NCBI GenBank assembly: GCA_030180135.1
Contig: CM058239.1
Span: forward strand, 59,041,246-59,105,245
Source of the DNA: Orychophragmus violaceus
Taxonomy: Eukaryota > Streptophyta > Magnoliopsida > Brassicales > Brassicaceae
Direction of reading: 5' to 3'
DNA: 64,000 bases
Positions 10,870 to 22,406 of this stretch are shown piece by piece; the first letter of the stretch is position 1; each line of letters begins with the position of its first letter. The translations under genes and the position numbers were made by a program. Below the pieces are notes generated by a model. The model was given only the letters and a program-made list of their open reading frames with translations, had not been told where the DNA came from and made no database searches.

Positions 10870-12144
10870 TGTAACGCCCCTTTCTCGTTTTCCGCTGACC
10901 GACGAGCTGACCGGCCAACAATCAAACAAGAACATGACCGATCGAACCCGAGCAGTCATACAAGAAGAGTTTGTCACAATACGAAAGCTAGAGACAGTCT
11001 GGTTTGAGTCAAAGGCTCGAACCAACCATCTTTAACTCTGTTTACCTCGTTTCCGCGATACGAGGCTTTTCAACCCGTACCGCTTCCCCGAGTTGTGTTC
11101 GGTTCGGACTAAACTGTATATCAAGGAATTATTCCGTTTTTATTGCTTTAAAAATATAAATCTTATTCATAATAATATATGGTCTATTACAAATCATTTA
11201 ACGGGATCCCAACAAAATCCGAAACCAAAAATAAGTCAAAATGCGTAACACCAATCCCAATGCCAACCCGAGACTACTCCGAGTGTCCTACGCGTCCGCC
11301 GAGCTACGCCAAACCTGGAAAACACAAAAGAGTCTAATGAGCAATCTAAGATTACCCAGTGAGACGGCTCCAAACTAAAGACTACTAATAATCTAATAAT
11401 CCCGCCCAAACCCAAAATAACAATCAAGAACAATAGCTGATCACGTGCTACCAAGACGTGATGAGCTCCACAACACACAAGCATTCAAGTAACAACATAA
11501 TCATCAACGAAGGAAATCGAGAACACTGCGGCACATGCCCTCGATTGGACTCGATCAACACTAAACGCATCTCTAACGCAATCTCCACACCATGGGCCCC
11601 AAATGCGAACTCGGTAACTTCCACGGGAACACTTAACTACCCCACGGTAACTAAAACCTCCCATGACTCCTAGACGAAAACACGAAGTCCTACGACTAGG
11701 ACACCGTTCTCTGTCCATCGATACGCGGTGACTCGGGTTTCCCATAGATAACCAAAGTTTTCATGCAGTCTGGCCCTAGGACGCGACCCCGTATTCTCCG
11801 GACCACACACCTACCGGCGTCACTCAGTAGGTTAACACCATAACCAGAATCACCACCCGAAGGCCCGTGTCCAATCAGGTAACTACCCAAGGATCCAATC
11901 GGTTCGGAAGTACCAGAACGCCATCTCTAGACTTGCGGGATCTAACGCACCCTATAGAGTCCTAATAACAACAATGTAACCAAGCAGACTCACTAGGACT
12001 CTATCACGCAATACCAACAAGGTCAAATAGAACTACCATCTCAATCCCAAGTATATCCCGCAAGTCATATCTCCAATCTCCACATCACCCGACCTTACTC
12101 AGATTTACCCGGTCCCGCACCAGAGTAAGTCTCTACCAGTACAG

Positions 12145-12290
12145 TCTACTCGGCCCAACACCGAAGTAGATAAACAATCAAGCAAACAACCATCTACTCG
12201 GCCCAACACCGAGGTAGATACACAATCACACAATCAATAGTCTACTCGGCCCAACACCGAAGTAGAAACACAATCACACAATCAATAATC
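12145..12290. repeat. 48-bp tandem repeat in F LTR (copy 1)
   Basis: Three units start at 12145, 12193 and 12241, each with TCTACTCGGCCCAACACCGA followed by AGTAGA or GGTAGA. CTACTCGG and CCGAAGTAG can pair as a short stem around CCCAACA. The array is matched in the other LTR at 18630-18775, so it predates insertion. Confidence 0.85.
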
Positions 12291-13186
12291 ACAACACCAC
12301 ATAACCAGTTATTTAGGTTTATTAGTCTTTTAATATATTCTTAACCTTTACTCATTCAATCCTTAACCTTTACTCATTCAATCCGCTACCTTGGGATTAG
12401 TGGATTACTAATCCCGTAGACGGCCCATCAATCACACCACTTCTTTTACTTATCACTTCCTAAGTATCTTTTAATAAGTCCTCGATCTGTCGGTTAGAGT
12501 TAGTAAGATTACTAACTCCCCGAGATCTCATTATTCATTAACTTCCATTCATTACCATTAACCCGACTAATTAATCCACTCTGTTATTATATTATAAGTG
12601 TGTTATGTCTTTTAACTGTATTTTAATCAACTCATAATTTCCCGTATATAGATTCCTTTAAGATTCGTTCTTAAGTACTTATATATACATATATGTCCTA
12701 GCATGCCGTTCTATATGTATACATCACCCAATCAAGCAATCAACGAACTATCAATCAATTAATGCAACACCCAATCAAGAAATCAACGAACCATCAACGA
12801 TTACGGATATGAGTTAACTAGCATGCATCTCTTAACTTAACCATTTAATTAATTAACTGAGTTATTAATCAACCTAGCCGTTCTAACCAATTCAATCAAT
12901 CGGGTATGCAACCTAAACTACGGTTTATCAATTCCAGATCTATATGATTCTAACTAAATGCAACACATAATTTAGCCGACTCAAAGTGTTATTATGACGA
13001 CGGATGGATGGATTTGACGGACTAGCGGAAAAACGAGGCCCGGCACGAACCCGACGCTAACCCGAACCTTCCCCGAATCGTCGACTTGCTTTGACCCGAC
13101 CTTGACCTGTACTTGACCGTAACGTTGACCTTAGTGATTTTGATCGAGCCTTCGGACCATACTCATCTTCTCTCTCCTCATTCCCT

Positions 13187-13190
<4 letters not shown>

Positions 13191-13244
<54 letters not shown>
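13191..13244. repeat. (CT)27 microsatellite in F LTR
   Basis: An uninterrupted CT dinucleotide run, continued by an imperfect CTT/CTC-rich tract to about 13840. The other LTR lacks the long CT run at the same place (about 19680-19700), so it grew or shrank after insertion. Confidence 0.9.
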
Positions 13245-13247
<3 letters not shown>

Positions 13248-14597
13248 GGTTCTTTCTCCCATCCGGTTCTCTTCCTTCTCTCCTCAGGTTCTCCTTCATC
13301 TCTCTCTTATTCTCCGGTTCTCCTCCATCTCTCTCTCTCTCTCTTTTTCTTCTCTCACGCTTCATCTTCTCTCTCTCTCTTCTTCTTCTTCAAGCTTCAG
13401 CTTCATCTTCTCTCTCTCTCTCTCTTCTTCATGCTTCTTATTCTTCTTCAAGCTTCATCTTCTCTCTCTCTCCCCTTCACGCTTCTTCTTCTTCTTCTTC
13501 TTCTTCTTCAAGCTTCAGCTTCAGCTTCTCTTTCTCTCCTTCATGCTTCTTTTCTCTCTCCCTCTTCTTCTCTTCTTCTTACGCTTCTCCTTTTCTTCTT
13601 CTTCCTCCTCCGGCTCCTTCGTCTCCTTCTTCTCTTTCTCTGGCTTCTTCTTCCTCCTCCGGTTCCTTCGTCTCCTTCTTCTCTTTCTCCGGCTCCTTCT
13701 TCTTCATCTCCTTCTTCTTTTTCTCCGAATCCTTCTTCTTCTTCTCCTTCTCCTTCTCCTTCTCCTTCTTCTTCTCTCCACGCTTCTGCTTCTTCTCCTC
13801 TCCTCTCCTTCTCTTCTTTCTCTCTTCTTTTTTGTGTTTGTATGTGATGAAGATTAATGAAGCCCAAGCCTCCTTTTATAGCAAAATGAGATCCTTATTC
13901 TCTTGACAAATGTCCCTGACACATGTCTCTTCCTTCCCCAAACTGGTGCTACGCCTTGACACTTGTCTCTCCCTTCTCCTACTGCTGCCACACCATTCAG
14001 AAATAACTTGGCTTCCAAGTCTTTCATTCTCCATATGCCACCTTTCACCTTATCTCCTCTCCTCATGATACCTTGAACCTTATCTCCTCTCCTCATGACA
14101 CCTATCCCTCTTGTTTTCATTGAATCTCCTTCCTCCCTTTCTAGATATCCACGTACCCTCCAACAAATCATCAAGCTTCTTATTCCTGAACCATCCTGAT
14201 GCTTCGGTTTAACTGATTTTGTATTCAATATTTTAAAAACTCTTTAGATGCTTCTATAAATCCACCAAGCCCCATATTAAGATTCTAGATGATCTTAGAT
14301 GAATTTATAAATTTGAATCGCCTCAAACGGACACCCGTAGCTCTCGTTATGAATTTTACAAATTTTGTCGGTTTTTTTGGTTTCCTTTCCCAATAGTCCG
14401 AAAAACTCATCTACGGTCCGTTTCCACCATTTTTGGTCTTCTAAATGTTTTATTTATTTAAAATGAACCCATCTTAGCTTCCGGCTCGCATTTTGGTAAA
14501 ATTACCAAAATTCCCCTCATCTTCCGAAAATTACGAAATTGCCCCTCGTTGACTTTACTGCTGCCTGTTGACCATTTTAGTGAGACAAGGTATTACA

Positions 14598-17385
14598 TTC
14601 TTCTCCACTTACAGGAATTTGGTCCCCGAATTCTCCGTCACTAACAAACTTCGAATAGGAATCTGAGTCATGTAAGTTTCCGTCTCTGAATCCAATCATG
14701 CTCTGCTGCTTACATTCTGCTCCCAAACTAAGCTCATACTCCCGATGCTTTCTGACTTTCGAACCACTGGTTTGCACAAAACATCTCTACACTGATCTGC
14801 ACTCTGATTGAACATTCATTGATCTTGACTGCACGGCCCCATCCTGAGTCTTGTTTCCATCTGCGCGATATGATACTGCTTGAATTCAGAATCAACTGCA
14901 ACTACACTCCCGATGCTCAACTAATTCTTGAAACATAGTTTTTCTCCAACTCTCATCACACTGACATCTTAAATTTTCCACGCTAGTTGGCTTGGCTCTC
15001 GATTAATCATGACTTCTCCGTTTGATTGCTTCATCGATTCTATCTCTGATTCCCAAATCCACCTATTTTGACTGAATTGCTATACTCCGCTTCATGAATT
15101 CATCTGCGCCGACCAATACTCCAGGCTTCCCCACTTTGTCTTGACTTCCCTGATCACGCAATAGTAACTCGTCCTCCATTCCCGTCGCTTAACTTGTTTC
15201 CAATGATCACCGCTCCCGACCGATATTGTGTTCATATCGATTTTATTCCTTCCATCTAAACCGCCATACTCATGCACGCCTCGAACTTCCTCGATCACTG
15301 ATCTCCAAAACTGTTCTTCCCACTGATATCCTCGAACCGATTCCTCCACTGACTTTGATGCTTCGGAATCTCTTCGCTAACTCATCAAACTCATTTGTCT
15401 TGATTTCTTCTGCCACTGGTACCCAAACTCTTTTCTGAATCCACACTGACTTTCTTGCAGGGCTCAGGTCTAACTGCTTCCTGAAATAACATCTCGTCTC
15501 TCGGGTTCGGGTTCGGTCTCGTGTCCTCGTCAAATCGTCCATCACGTCCTACATCAACAACCTCAATAACACTGGAACGGTTAGACCTTTCTAACTTACT
15601 TCCCGATATCATTTCCTTATAGAGATATTGGTATTTAGTCACGTACCCAACGATTATACGTGGCTAATTATCAATATCTTATAATCCGCTCAATCTCAAA
15701 TAAGCTTCCTATAAATACCGCTTTATCAATTACGAGCTTAGTTCTATCTAAGAGGTTCTATAACCTTTCTTAACCAACAAAAACTTCAACCGATAACTTA
15801 TTGTTTCGATCTATACAAGACTAAAGGTCTAACACTTACCCAAACGTCTAACACCCTATCCGATCAATCCAAACGGTTCGCTAACCAAAACTCAAGAACT
15901 ACTTTCTAGCAACCTAGCGAATCAAACAATTCAAAGATGCTCAATATTCAACTAACAACATAACAAGATGATTAATGCAACAAATCTCAATTAACCACTT
16001 ACCAACCTAGCAATCATTCGCAATGCAACACGGAAATTATAACAACCTAACGATCATGCAAATGCCATGCTACCACCCTATCTATCAAATGAATCCTGCA
16101 ATTCAAAATTAAAAATCTAACAACCTAGCGATCATACACATGCAATGCATCAATCAGGCTATCACCTTAGCGATCAAACAAACGCAATTCTAGCGACCTA
16201 GTGCATCAAATACAAAGATTCCAATCCACAACTAACAACCTAGCAAGCAATCACATCAATTCAAAATTCTAACAACCTAGCAAGGAAATCAATCACACAC
16301 AATCAATCAATCAATCAAGAAAATCGGTGATTGCAGTTGTCTCAGGGTTCTGATGGAAACCGTCTGTTCGGACCATCATCTATTTTCACATCGTAACTAT
16401 ATTGCATTCACAACCATCATGTGCGTGCAGTACAACCACTCCGCTACTCAAAACGACAAACCGAAATACTCAACATCCCCTGTGTAAGTAAAACATCTAT
16501 ACACCACATAGAGTTTTAAATACATAGGTCTGTCGGAGTCTACATATTAATGGTTCCAATCCGTCCCACAAGAAACACCGCTTCACACAACTGAATCGTC
16601 CGAGACGAATGCAAGCCGATACACATCAACCAACAAGTTAGAGCCCTTACTTACCTGGGCCTAATCTATTTCCTAATCTCCAACATGAGTGGTACAACTC
16701 ATGTGGATCCTAACCGGTAGGTGCACCAGGAGGATGGAATGAGTGCGGTGGTGGTGATGGTGTGATGCGGTCTCAATAGAAAGGTCCATCAGGGCAGGAC
16801 GGAGCGCAGTATCTTACTCGGTCATAAGTAAGGCATCGCGGGAACTGCATCAGTGGTGACGACTAAGATGCTGGAACTGGTCCCGGATCGGACTTGGTAA
16901 GATCAACACCAACAAAATAGTAGTGACTGACAACATCTGGTGAAGGCAGCTGCGGCTAAGTGACCTAGAACACCTAAGGCTTGGATAACTCGAATAGTCC
17001 ATCATTATATCTGCCCACTGCTGCTCCGGGATAAGCCGCGAATACCTGAACACTATGTATGCTAGTAATATAAGCTTCGACTAACTGGGGTAGAACTAAC
17101 GAACTCTCGGTCGTCCATACTGAGGTTGCTCCTCCTGTCATCGCAAACCACACCCACACACTTATCCTCCTAGGACAACTCTACTGTGTGACTGCAACAA
17201 AACACTAAACGATTAGCACAATCCTAATAAATTTTCTAACATACCCATTTCCCCGGTTTGACGGACGCGACTCGGATTCCTAATTTTTTTGCATTGGTGA
17301 CACATTTCGACTCGATAAAACATTGAAAACTTTGAAAAATCGTAATTTTCGAACCCATGACGATCCATGCTCTGATACCACCTTT
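14598..17385 (-). other. F interior, noncoding
   Basis: 2.8 kb between the LTRs. No gag or pol motif is visible in any frame; the longest frames are near 100 codons and unrecognised. The - strand start holds the Met-tRNA primer site (17380-17368, TGGTATCAGAGCA), set 5 bp from the LTR. The - strand end (14598-14650) holds purine-rich DNA. The part at about 15830-16320 is a loose run of AACCTAGC and AATCAATC-like words, of low complexity. Confidence 0.7.
17368..17380 (-). other. F primer-binding site (tRNA-iMet)
   Basis: On the - strand TGGTATCAGAGCA lies 5 bp from the LTR end at 17386. It matches the 3' end of plant initiator tRNA-Met, as in the copia elements B, C and D, and fixes F as a - strand element. 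Confidence 0.8.
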
Positions 17386-20300
17386 TGTAACGCCCCCTTC
17401 CCGTTTTCCGCTGACCGACGAGCTGACCGGCCAACAATCAAACAAGAACATGACCGATTGAACCCGAGCAGTCATACGAGAAGAGTTTGTCACAATACAA
17501 AAGCCAGAGGCAGTCCGGTTTGAGTCAAAGGCTAGAACCAAACCATCTTTGACTTCGTTTATCTCGTTTCCGCGATACGAGGCTTTTCAACCCATACCGC
17601 TTCCACGAGTTGTGTTCGGTTCGGACTAAACCGTATATCAGGGAATTATTCCGTTTTTGTTGCTTTAAAAATATAAATCTTATTCATAATAATATATAGT
17701 CTATTACAAATCATTTAACGGGGTCCCAACAAAATTCGAAACCGAAAATAAGTCAAAATGCGTAACACCGATACCCAATGCCAACCCGAGACTACTCCGA
17801 GTGTCCTACGCGTCCGCCGAGCTACGCCAAACTTGAAAACACACAAAAGAGTTTAATGAGCAATCTAAGATTACCCAGTGAGACGGCTCCCAACTAAAGG
17901 CTGCTAATAATCTAATAATCTCGCCCAAACCCAAAATAACAATCAAGAACAATAGCTGATCACGTGCTACCAAGATGTGATGAGCTCCACAACACACAAG
18001 CATTCAAGTAACAACACAATCATCAACGAAGGAAATAGAGAACACTGTGGCACATGCCCTCGATTAGACTCGATCTACACTAAACGCATCTCTAACGCAA
18101 TCTCCACACCATGGTCCCCAAACGCGAACTCGGTAACTTCCACGGGAACACTTAGCTACCCCAAGGTAACTAAAACCTCCCACGACTCCTAGACGAAAAC
18201 ACGAAGTCCTACGAATAGGACACCGTTCTCTGTCCATCGATACGCGGTGACTCGGGTTACCCCTAGATAACGAAAGCTTTCATGCAGTCCGGCCCTAGGA
18301 CGCGACCCCGTATTCTCCGGACCACACACCTACCGGCGTCACTCAGTAGGTTAACACCATAACCAGAATCACCACCCGAAGGTCCGTGTCCGATCAGGTA
18401 ACTACCCGAGGATCCAATCGGGTCGGAAGTACCAGAACGCCATCTCTAGACTTGCGGGATCTAACCAAGCAGACTCACTGGGACTCTATCACGCAATACC
18501 AACAAGGTCAAATAGAACTACCATCTCAATCCCAAGTCTATCCCGCAAGTCCTATCTCCAATCTCCACATCACCCGACCTTACTCAGACTTACCCGGTCC
18601 CGCACCAGACTAAGTCTCGACCAGTACAGTTTACTCGGCCCAACACCGAAGTAGATAAATAATCAAGAAAACAACCGTCTACTCGGCCCAACACCGAAGT
18701 AGATACACAATCACACAATCAACAGTCTACTCGGCCCAACACTGAAGTAGATACACAATCACACAATCAATAATCACAACACCACATAACCAGTTATTTA
18801 GGTTTATTAGTCTTTTAATATGTCCTTAAACTTTACTCATTCAATCCTTAACCTTTACTCATTCAATCCGCTACCTTGGGATTAGTGGATTACTAATCCC
18901 GTAGACCGTCCATCAATCACACCACTTCTTTTACTTATCCCTTCCTAAGTATCTTTTAATAAGTCCTCGATTTGTCGGTTAGAGTTAGTAAGATTACTAA
19001 CTCCCCGATATCTCACTATTCATTAACTTCCATTCATTACCATTAACCCGCCTAATTATCCCACTCCGTTATTATATTCTAAGTGTGTTATGTCTTTTAA
19101 CCGTATTTTAATCAACTCATAATTTTTCGTATATAGATTCTTTTAAGATACGTTCTTAAGTACTTATATATGCATATATGGCCTAGCATGCCGTTCTATA
19201 TGTATGCATCACCCAATCAAGCAATCAATGAACTATCAATCAATTAATGCAACACCAAATCAAGTAATCAACGAACCATCAACGATTACAGATATAAGTT
19301 AACTAGCATGCATCTCTTAACTTAACCATTTAATTAATTAACCGAGTTATTAATCAACCTAGCCGTTCTAACCAATTCAATCAATCGGGTATGCAACCTA
19401 AACTACGGTTTATCAGTTCCAGATCTATATGATTCTAACTAAATGCAACAAATTATTTAGCCGACTTACAGTGTTATTATGACGACGGATGAATGGATTT
19501 GATGGACTAGCGGAACAACGAGACCCGGCACGAACCCGACGCTAACCCGAACCTTCCCCGAATCGTCGACTTGCTTTGACCCAACCTTGACCCGTACTTG
19601 ACCGTAACGTTGACCTTAGTGATTCTGATCGATCCTTCGGACCATCCTCATCTTCTCTCTCCTCTTTCCCTCCTCTCTTTCCTCCAGTTTTCTCTCTCTC
19701 TTCTGGTTCTTTCTCCCCTCCGGTTCTCATCCTTATCTCCTCCGGTTTTCCTTCATCTCTCTCTCTCTCTTATTCTCCGGTTCTCCTCCATCTCTCTCTC
19801 TCTTCTTCTTCTCTCACGCTTCATCTTCTCTCTCTTCTGCTTCTTCTTCAAGCTTCAGCTTCATCTTCTCTCTCTCTCTCTTCTTCACGCTTCTTCTTCT
19901 TCTTCTTCTTCAAGCTTCAGCTTCATCTTCTCTTTCTCTCCTTGATGCTTCTTCTCTCTCTCCCTCTTCTTCTTACGCTTCTCCTTTTATTCTTCTCTTC
20001 TTCTTCTTCCTTCGGCTTCTTCTTCCTCCTCCGGCTCCTTCGTCTCCTTCTTCTCTTTTTCCGGCTTCTTCTTCCTCCTCCGGTTCCTTCATCTCCTTCT
20101 TCTCTTTCTCCGACTCCTTCTTCTTCTTCTTCTTCTCCTTCTCCTTCTCCTTCTGCTTCTTCTTCTTCTCCTCTCCACGCTTCTGCTTCTTCTCCTCTCT
20201 TCTCCTTCTCTTCTTTCTCTCTTGTTTTTTGTGTTTGTTTGTGATAAAGAGTAATGAAGCCCAAGCCTCCTTTTATAGCAAAATGAGATCCTTATTCTCT

Positions 20301-21000
20301 TGACGCATGTCCTTGACACATGTCTCTTCCTTCCCCCAACTGCTGCCACGACTTAACACTTGTCTCTCCCTTCTCCTACTGCTGCCACACCATTCAGAAA
20401 GAACTTGGCTTCCAAGTCTTTCATTCTCCATATGCCACCTTTCACCTTATCTCCTCTCCTCATGACACCTTGAACCTTATTTCCTCTCCTCATGACACCT
20501 ATCCATATTTTGTTTATTGAATCTCCTTCCTCCCTTGCTAGATATCCACGTTCACCCTTCAACAAATCATCAAGCTTCTTATTCCCGAACCATCCCGATG
20601 CTTCGGTTTAACCGGTTTGTATTTAATATTTTAAAAACTCTTTAGATGCTTCTATAAATCCACCAAGACCCATGTTAAGATTCTATATGATCTTAGATGA
20701 ATTTAGAAATTTGAATTGCCTCAAACGGACACCCGTAGCTCTCGTTATGAATTTTACAGGTTTTGTCGGTTTTATCGGTTTCCTTTCCCGATAGTCCAAA
20801 CTCATCTACGGTCCGTTTCCACCATTCTTGATCTTCTAAATGTTTCTTTATTTAAAAAAATAACATTTGGCCCATCTTAGCTTTCGGCTCGCATTTTGGT
20901 AAAATTACCAAAATATCCCTCATCTTTCGAAAATTACGAAAATGCCCCTCGTTGACTTTTCTGCTGCCCGTTGACCAATTTAGTGAGACAGGGTATTACA
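17386..21000 (-). repeat. F 5' LTR (3615 bp)
   Basis: Second direct repeat of F. The 48-bp units start at 18630, 18678 and 18726. A CT/CTT-rich tract lies at about 19650-20230 without the long CT run. Substitutions and indels relative to 10870-14597 are scattered, so F is not very recent. Confidence 0.9.
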
Positions 21001-21830
21001 CTCCTCATCATCATCGCTCGATTATATTTCTTCAGACTGACCTTCTTCTTCAATATCATTTTGGGAGATGATCAAATTGCTGATTACGAGGATCTATAAG
21101 TAAAATGTCATATGTACTCTCATTTAGCGTGGCAACATACTCACAGTTATCTTGTTGCATTAGCGACATTTCTTCCACTTTGTCGATACGTACCCTAGGT
21201 GCAACTTTAATAGATGACAACTATGGATTCCAGATGTCCGTATTCGCGGATATGGTAGAAAGTGACTTGTTCCGCTTGTGAGGCTAGTATGAACATCTCA
21301 AATTTGTTGTACTATCTTGCTACGTTAACGTCCACAACTCCGAAATTGTTAATTCGAACTCCTCGTCCAATAACAGGATCGAACCAATCACATCTGAAGA
21401 GGATGGTTTTCAAGTAAATTAATCTCGGGTACTTAACCTCGATTATTTCTTACATAACTCCATAAAAGTTTATCTCGCCTCTAACACATACACCATAGTT
21501 TGTAGTCGCACGATGTTGGACATACTTGTATGTGTGAAATACATTGGTGCGATCGTTACTTGTCAATGGGACCCATAAGCAACTCGTGCAACCATGGGGG
21601 ATACTATGGATCACCATAATCCACCTAATTAATAGAAAAATAAAAGGTGTTACAAAGATAAATTATTAAATAAGCTAAACATATTTGAGTTTTCAACCAA
21701 GGGGCAAAATGTTGATATTTCTGTTTGTTGATCTCATTGTTTGAAACGTCATCTATAGCCTCCCAAATGTGCTCCTCAAATAAGCTGAATCATAAAGCAT
21801 ATATGTATATGAATTAATAAATAATAAATA
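21001..21830 (-). pseudogene. CACTA transposase C-terminal DUF4216-like region
   Basis: On the - strand, broken frames read RTNVFHTYKYVQHRATTNYG, VRGEINFYGVM, IIEVKYPRLIYLKTILFRCDWFDP, GRGVRINNFGVVDVNVARYY and FILASQAEQVTFY. This is the order seen in the DUF4216 domain that follows the transposase of plant CACTA elements. Stops and shifts make it non-functional. It is bounded by F at 21000 and by the LINE tail near 21836; the part at 21620-21830 looks like the linker or intron before the domain. Confidence 0.75.
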
Positions 21831-21835
21831 ATTAG

Positions 21836-22391
21836 CCTCCCAGATAATAATCGAAGGATGACGGGGAATCAAGACACTAATCCGATTGCTGATGTGCAAC
21901 AAGGGCAATGGTGTTTTGTTGATGGATCATGGAAGGAGGGGGATTCTTTCGCCGGTCAAGGATGGTATAGTTGCTTCGAGGAAGGTGTAAATGTATTAAT
22001 GGGGGCTAGGAACACCAGACAGAGCCTTTTCCCGCTACATGCGGAGTTTGAAGCATTGATCTGGGCTATGGATGCCATGATGTTCTTCAACCACAAACAT
22101 ATCACCTTTGCGACAGATTGCTCGGAAGTGGTGAAGATAGTATCTACGCCGGATTCTTGGCCAGCCTTTGCAGTATATGCGGAAGAGTATGATAAGAGAA
22201 AGGCCTTCTTCACAAGCTTTGACCTCAAACACGTATCGCGTACACATAATCAGATGGCGGATAGACTAGCACGGAGTGCTCGCCCCAGGCTGTCACCAAG
22301 CACACATATCGGGCCGGAACCACCGATATGGATGATCGAGAAATAGTGTTCTTTTTATTATTATTGTTGTAAAAAAAAAAAATAATAATTA
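21836..22391 (+). mobile_element. 5'-truncated LINE tail
   Basis: A short + strand segment ends in a (A)n run (22371-22382) after the RNase H frame. It is flanked by similar AT-rich words (AATAAATAATTA left, AATAATAATTA right), probably an imperfect target duplication. It lies between two CACTA transposase pieces of opposite strand, so it is an insertion. Only the last domain of a LINE is present, as expected for a reverse-transcription product that stopped early. Confidence 0.75.
21858..22346 (+). CDS. LINE C-terminal RNase H domain (162 aa, partial protein)
   Basis: An open frame of 162 codons reads WCFVDGSWK, LHAEFEALIWAMD, ITFATDCSEVV and HVSRTHNQMADRLARS. These give the RNase H catalytic set D22, E63, D87 and D135 in the order typical of the RVT_3-type domain at the end of plant LINE ORF2. 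The ATG at 21858 is only the first available start; the domain belongs to a much longer reverse transcriptase missing here. It has no stop inside, so it is fairly young or small by chance. Expression is unlikely, since the LINE promoter is lost. Confidence 0.75.
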   Translation: MTGNQDTNPIADVQQGQWCFVDGSWKEGDSFAGQGWYSCFEEGVNVLMGARNTRQSLFPLHAEFEALIWAMDAMMFFNHKHITFATDCSEVVKIVSTPDSWPAFAVYAEEYDKRKAFFTSFDLKHVSRTHNQMADRLARSARPRLSPSTHIGPEPPIWMIEK

Positions 22392-22406
22392 AGGAAAGTA
22401 GTAAAC

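Larger units (their letters stand above)
10870..14597 (-). repeat. F 3' LTR (3728 bp)
   Basis: Highly similar to 17386-21000. It holds three 48-bp units at 12145-12290, a (CT)27 run at 13191-13244 and a long CT/CTT-rich tract to about 13840. Reading frames of up to 244 codons in that tract are products of low complexity (Ser/Leu/Phe repeats), not genes. The expanded CT run explains part of the length difference from the other LTR. Confidence 0.9.
10870..21000 (-). mobile_element. F: large retrotransposon derivative (LARD)
   Basis: Two direct repeats of 3.6-3.7 kb flank a 2.8 kb interior. On the - strand the LTR runs TGTAATACC to GGGCGTTACA. Inside the right repeat is a Met-tRNA primer site (17380-17368), and inside the left repeat a short purine tract (about 14598-14612), giving - orientation. 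The interior encodes no recognisable protein. The end GGAGAATTCGGGGACC followed by AAGTGGAGAAGAA recalls the ends of Tekay/Del-type chromoviruses, so I infer that origin. The flanks (ATCAT left, CTCCT right) are not a clean target duplication. Confidence 0.85.

Noticed and set aside
13113..13847. 244-codon frame and overlapping frames rich in Ser, Leu and Phe (or Arg, Glu and Lys on the other strand)
   Set aside because: They come from the CT/CTT-rich tract of the F LTR; amino-acid runs follow the simple repeat and neither frame is kept in the other LTR.
19598..20264. Frames of about 115 codons on both strands
   Set aside because: Same low-complexity tract in the second F LTR.
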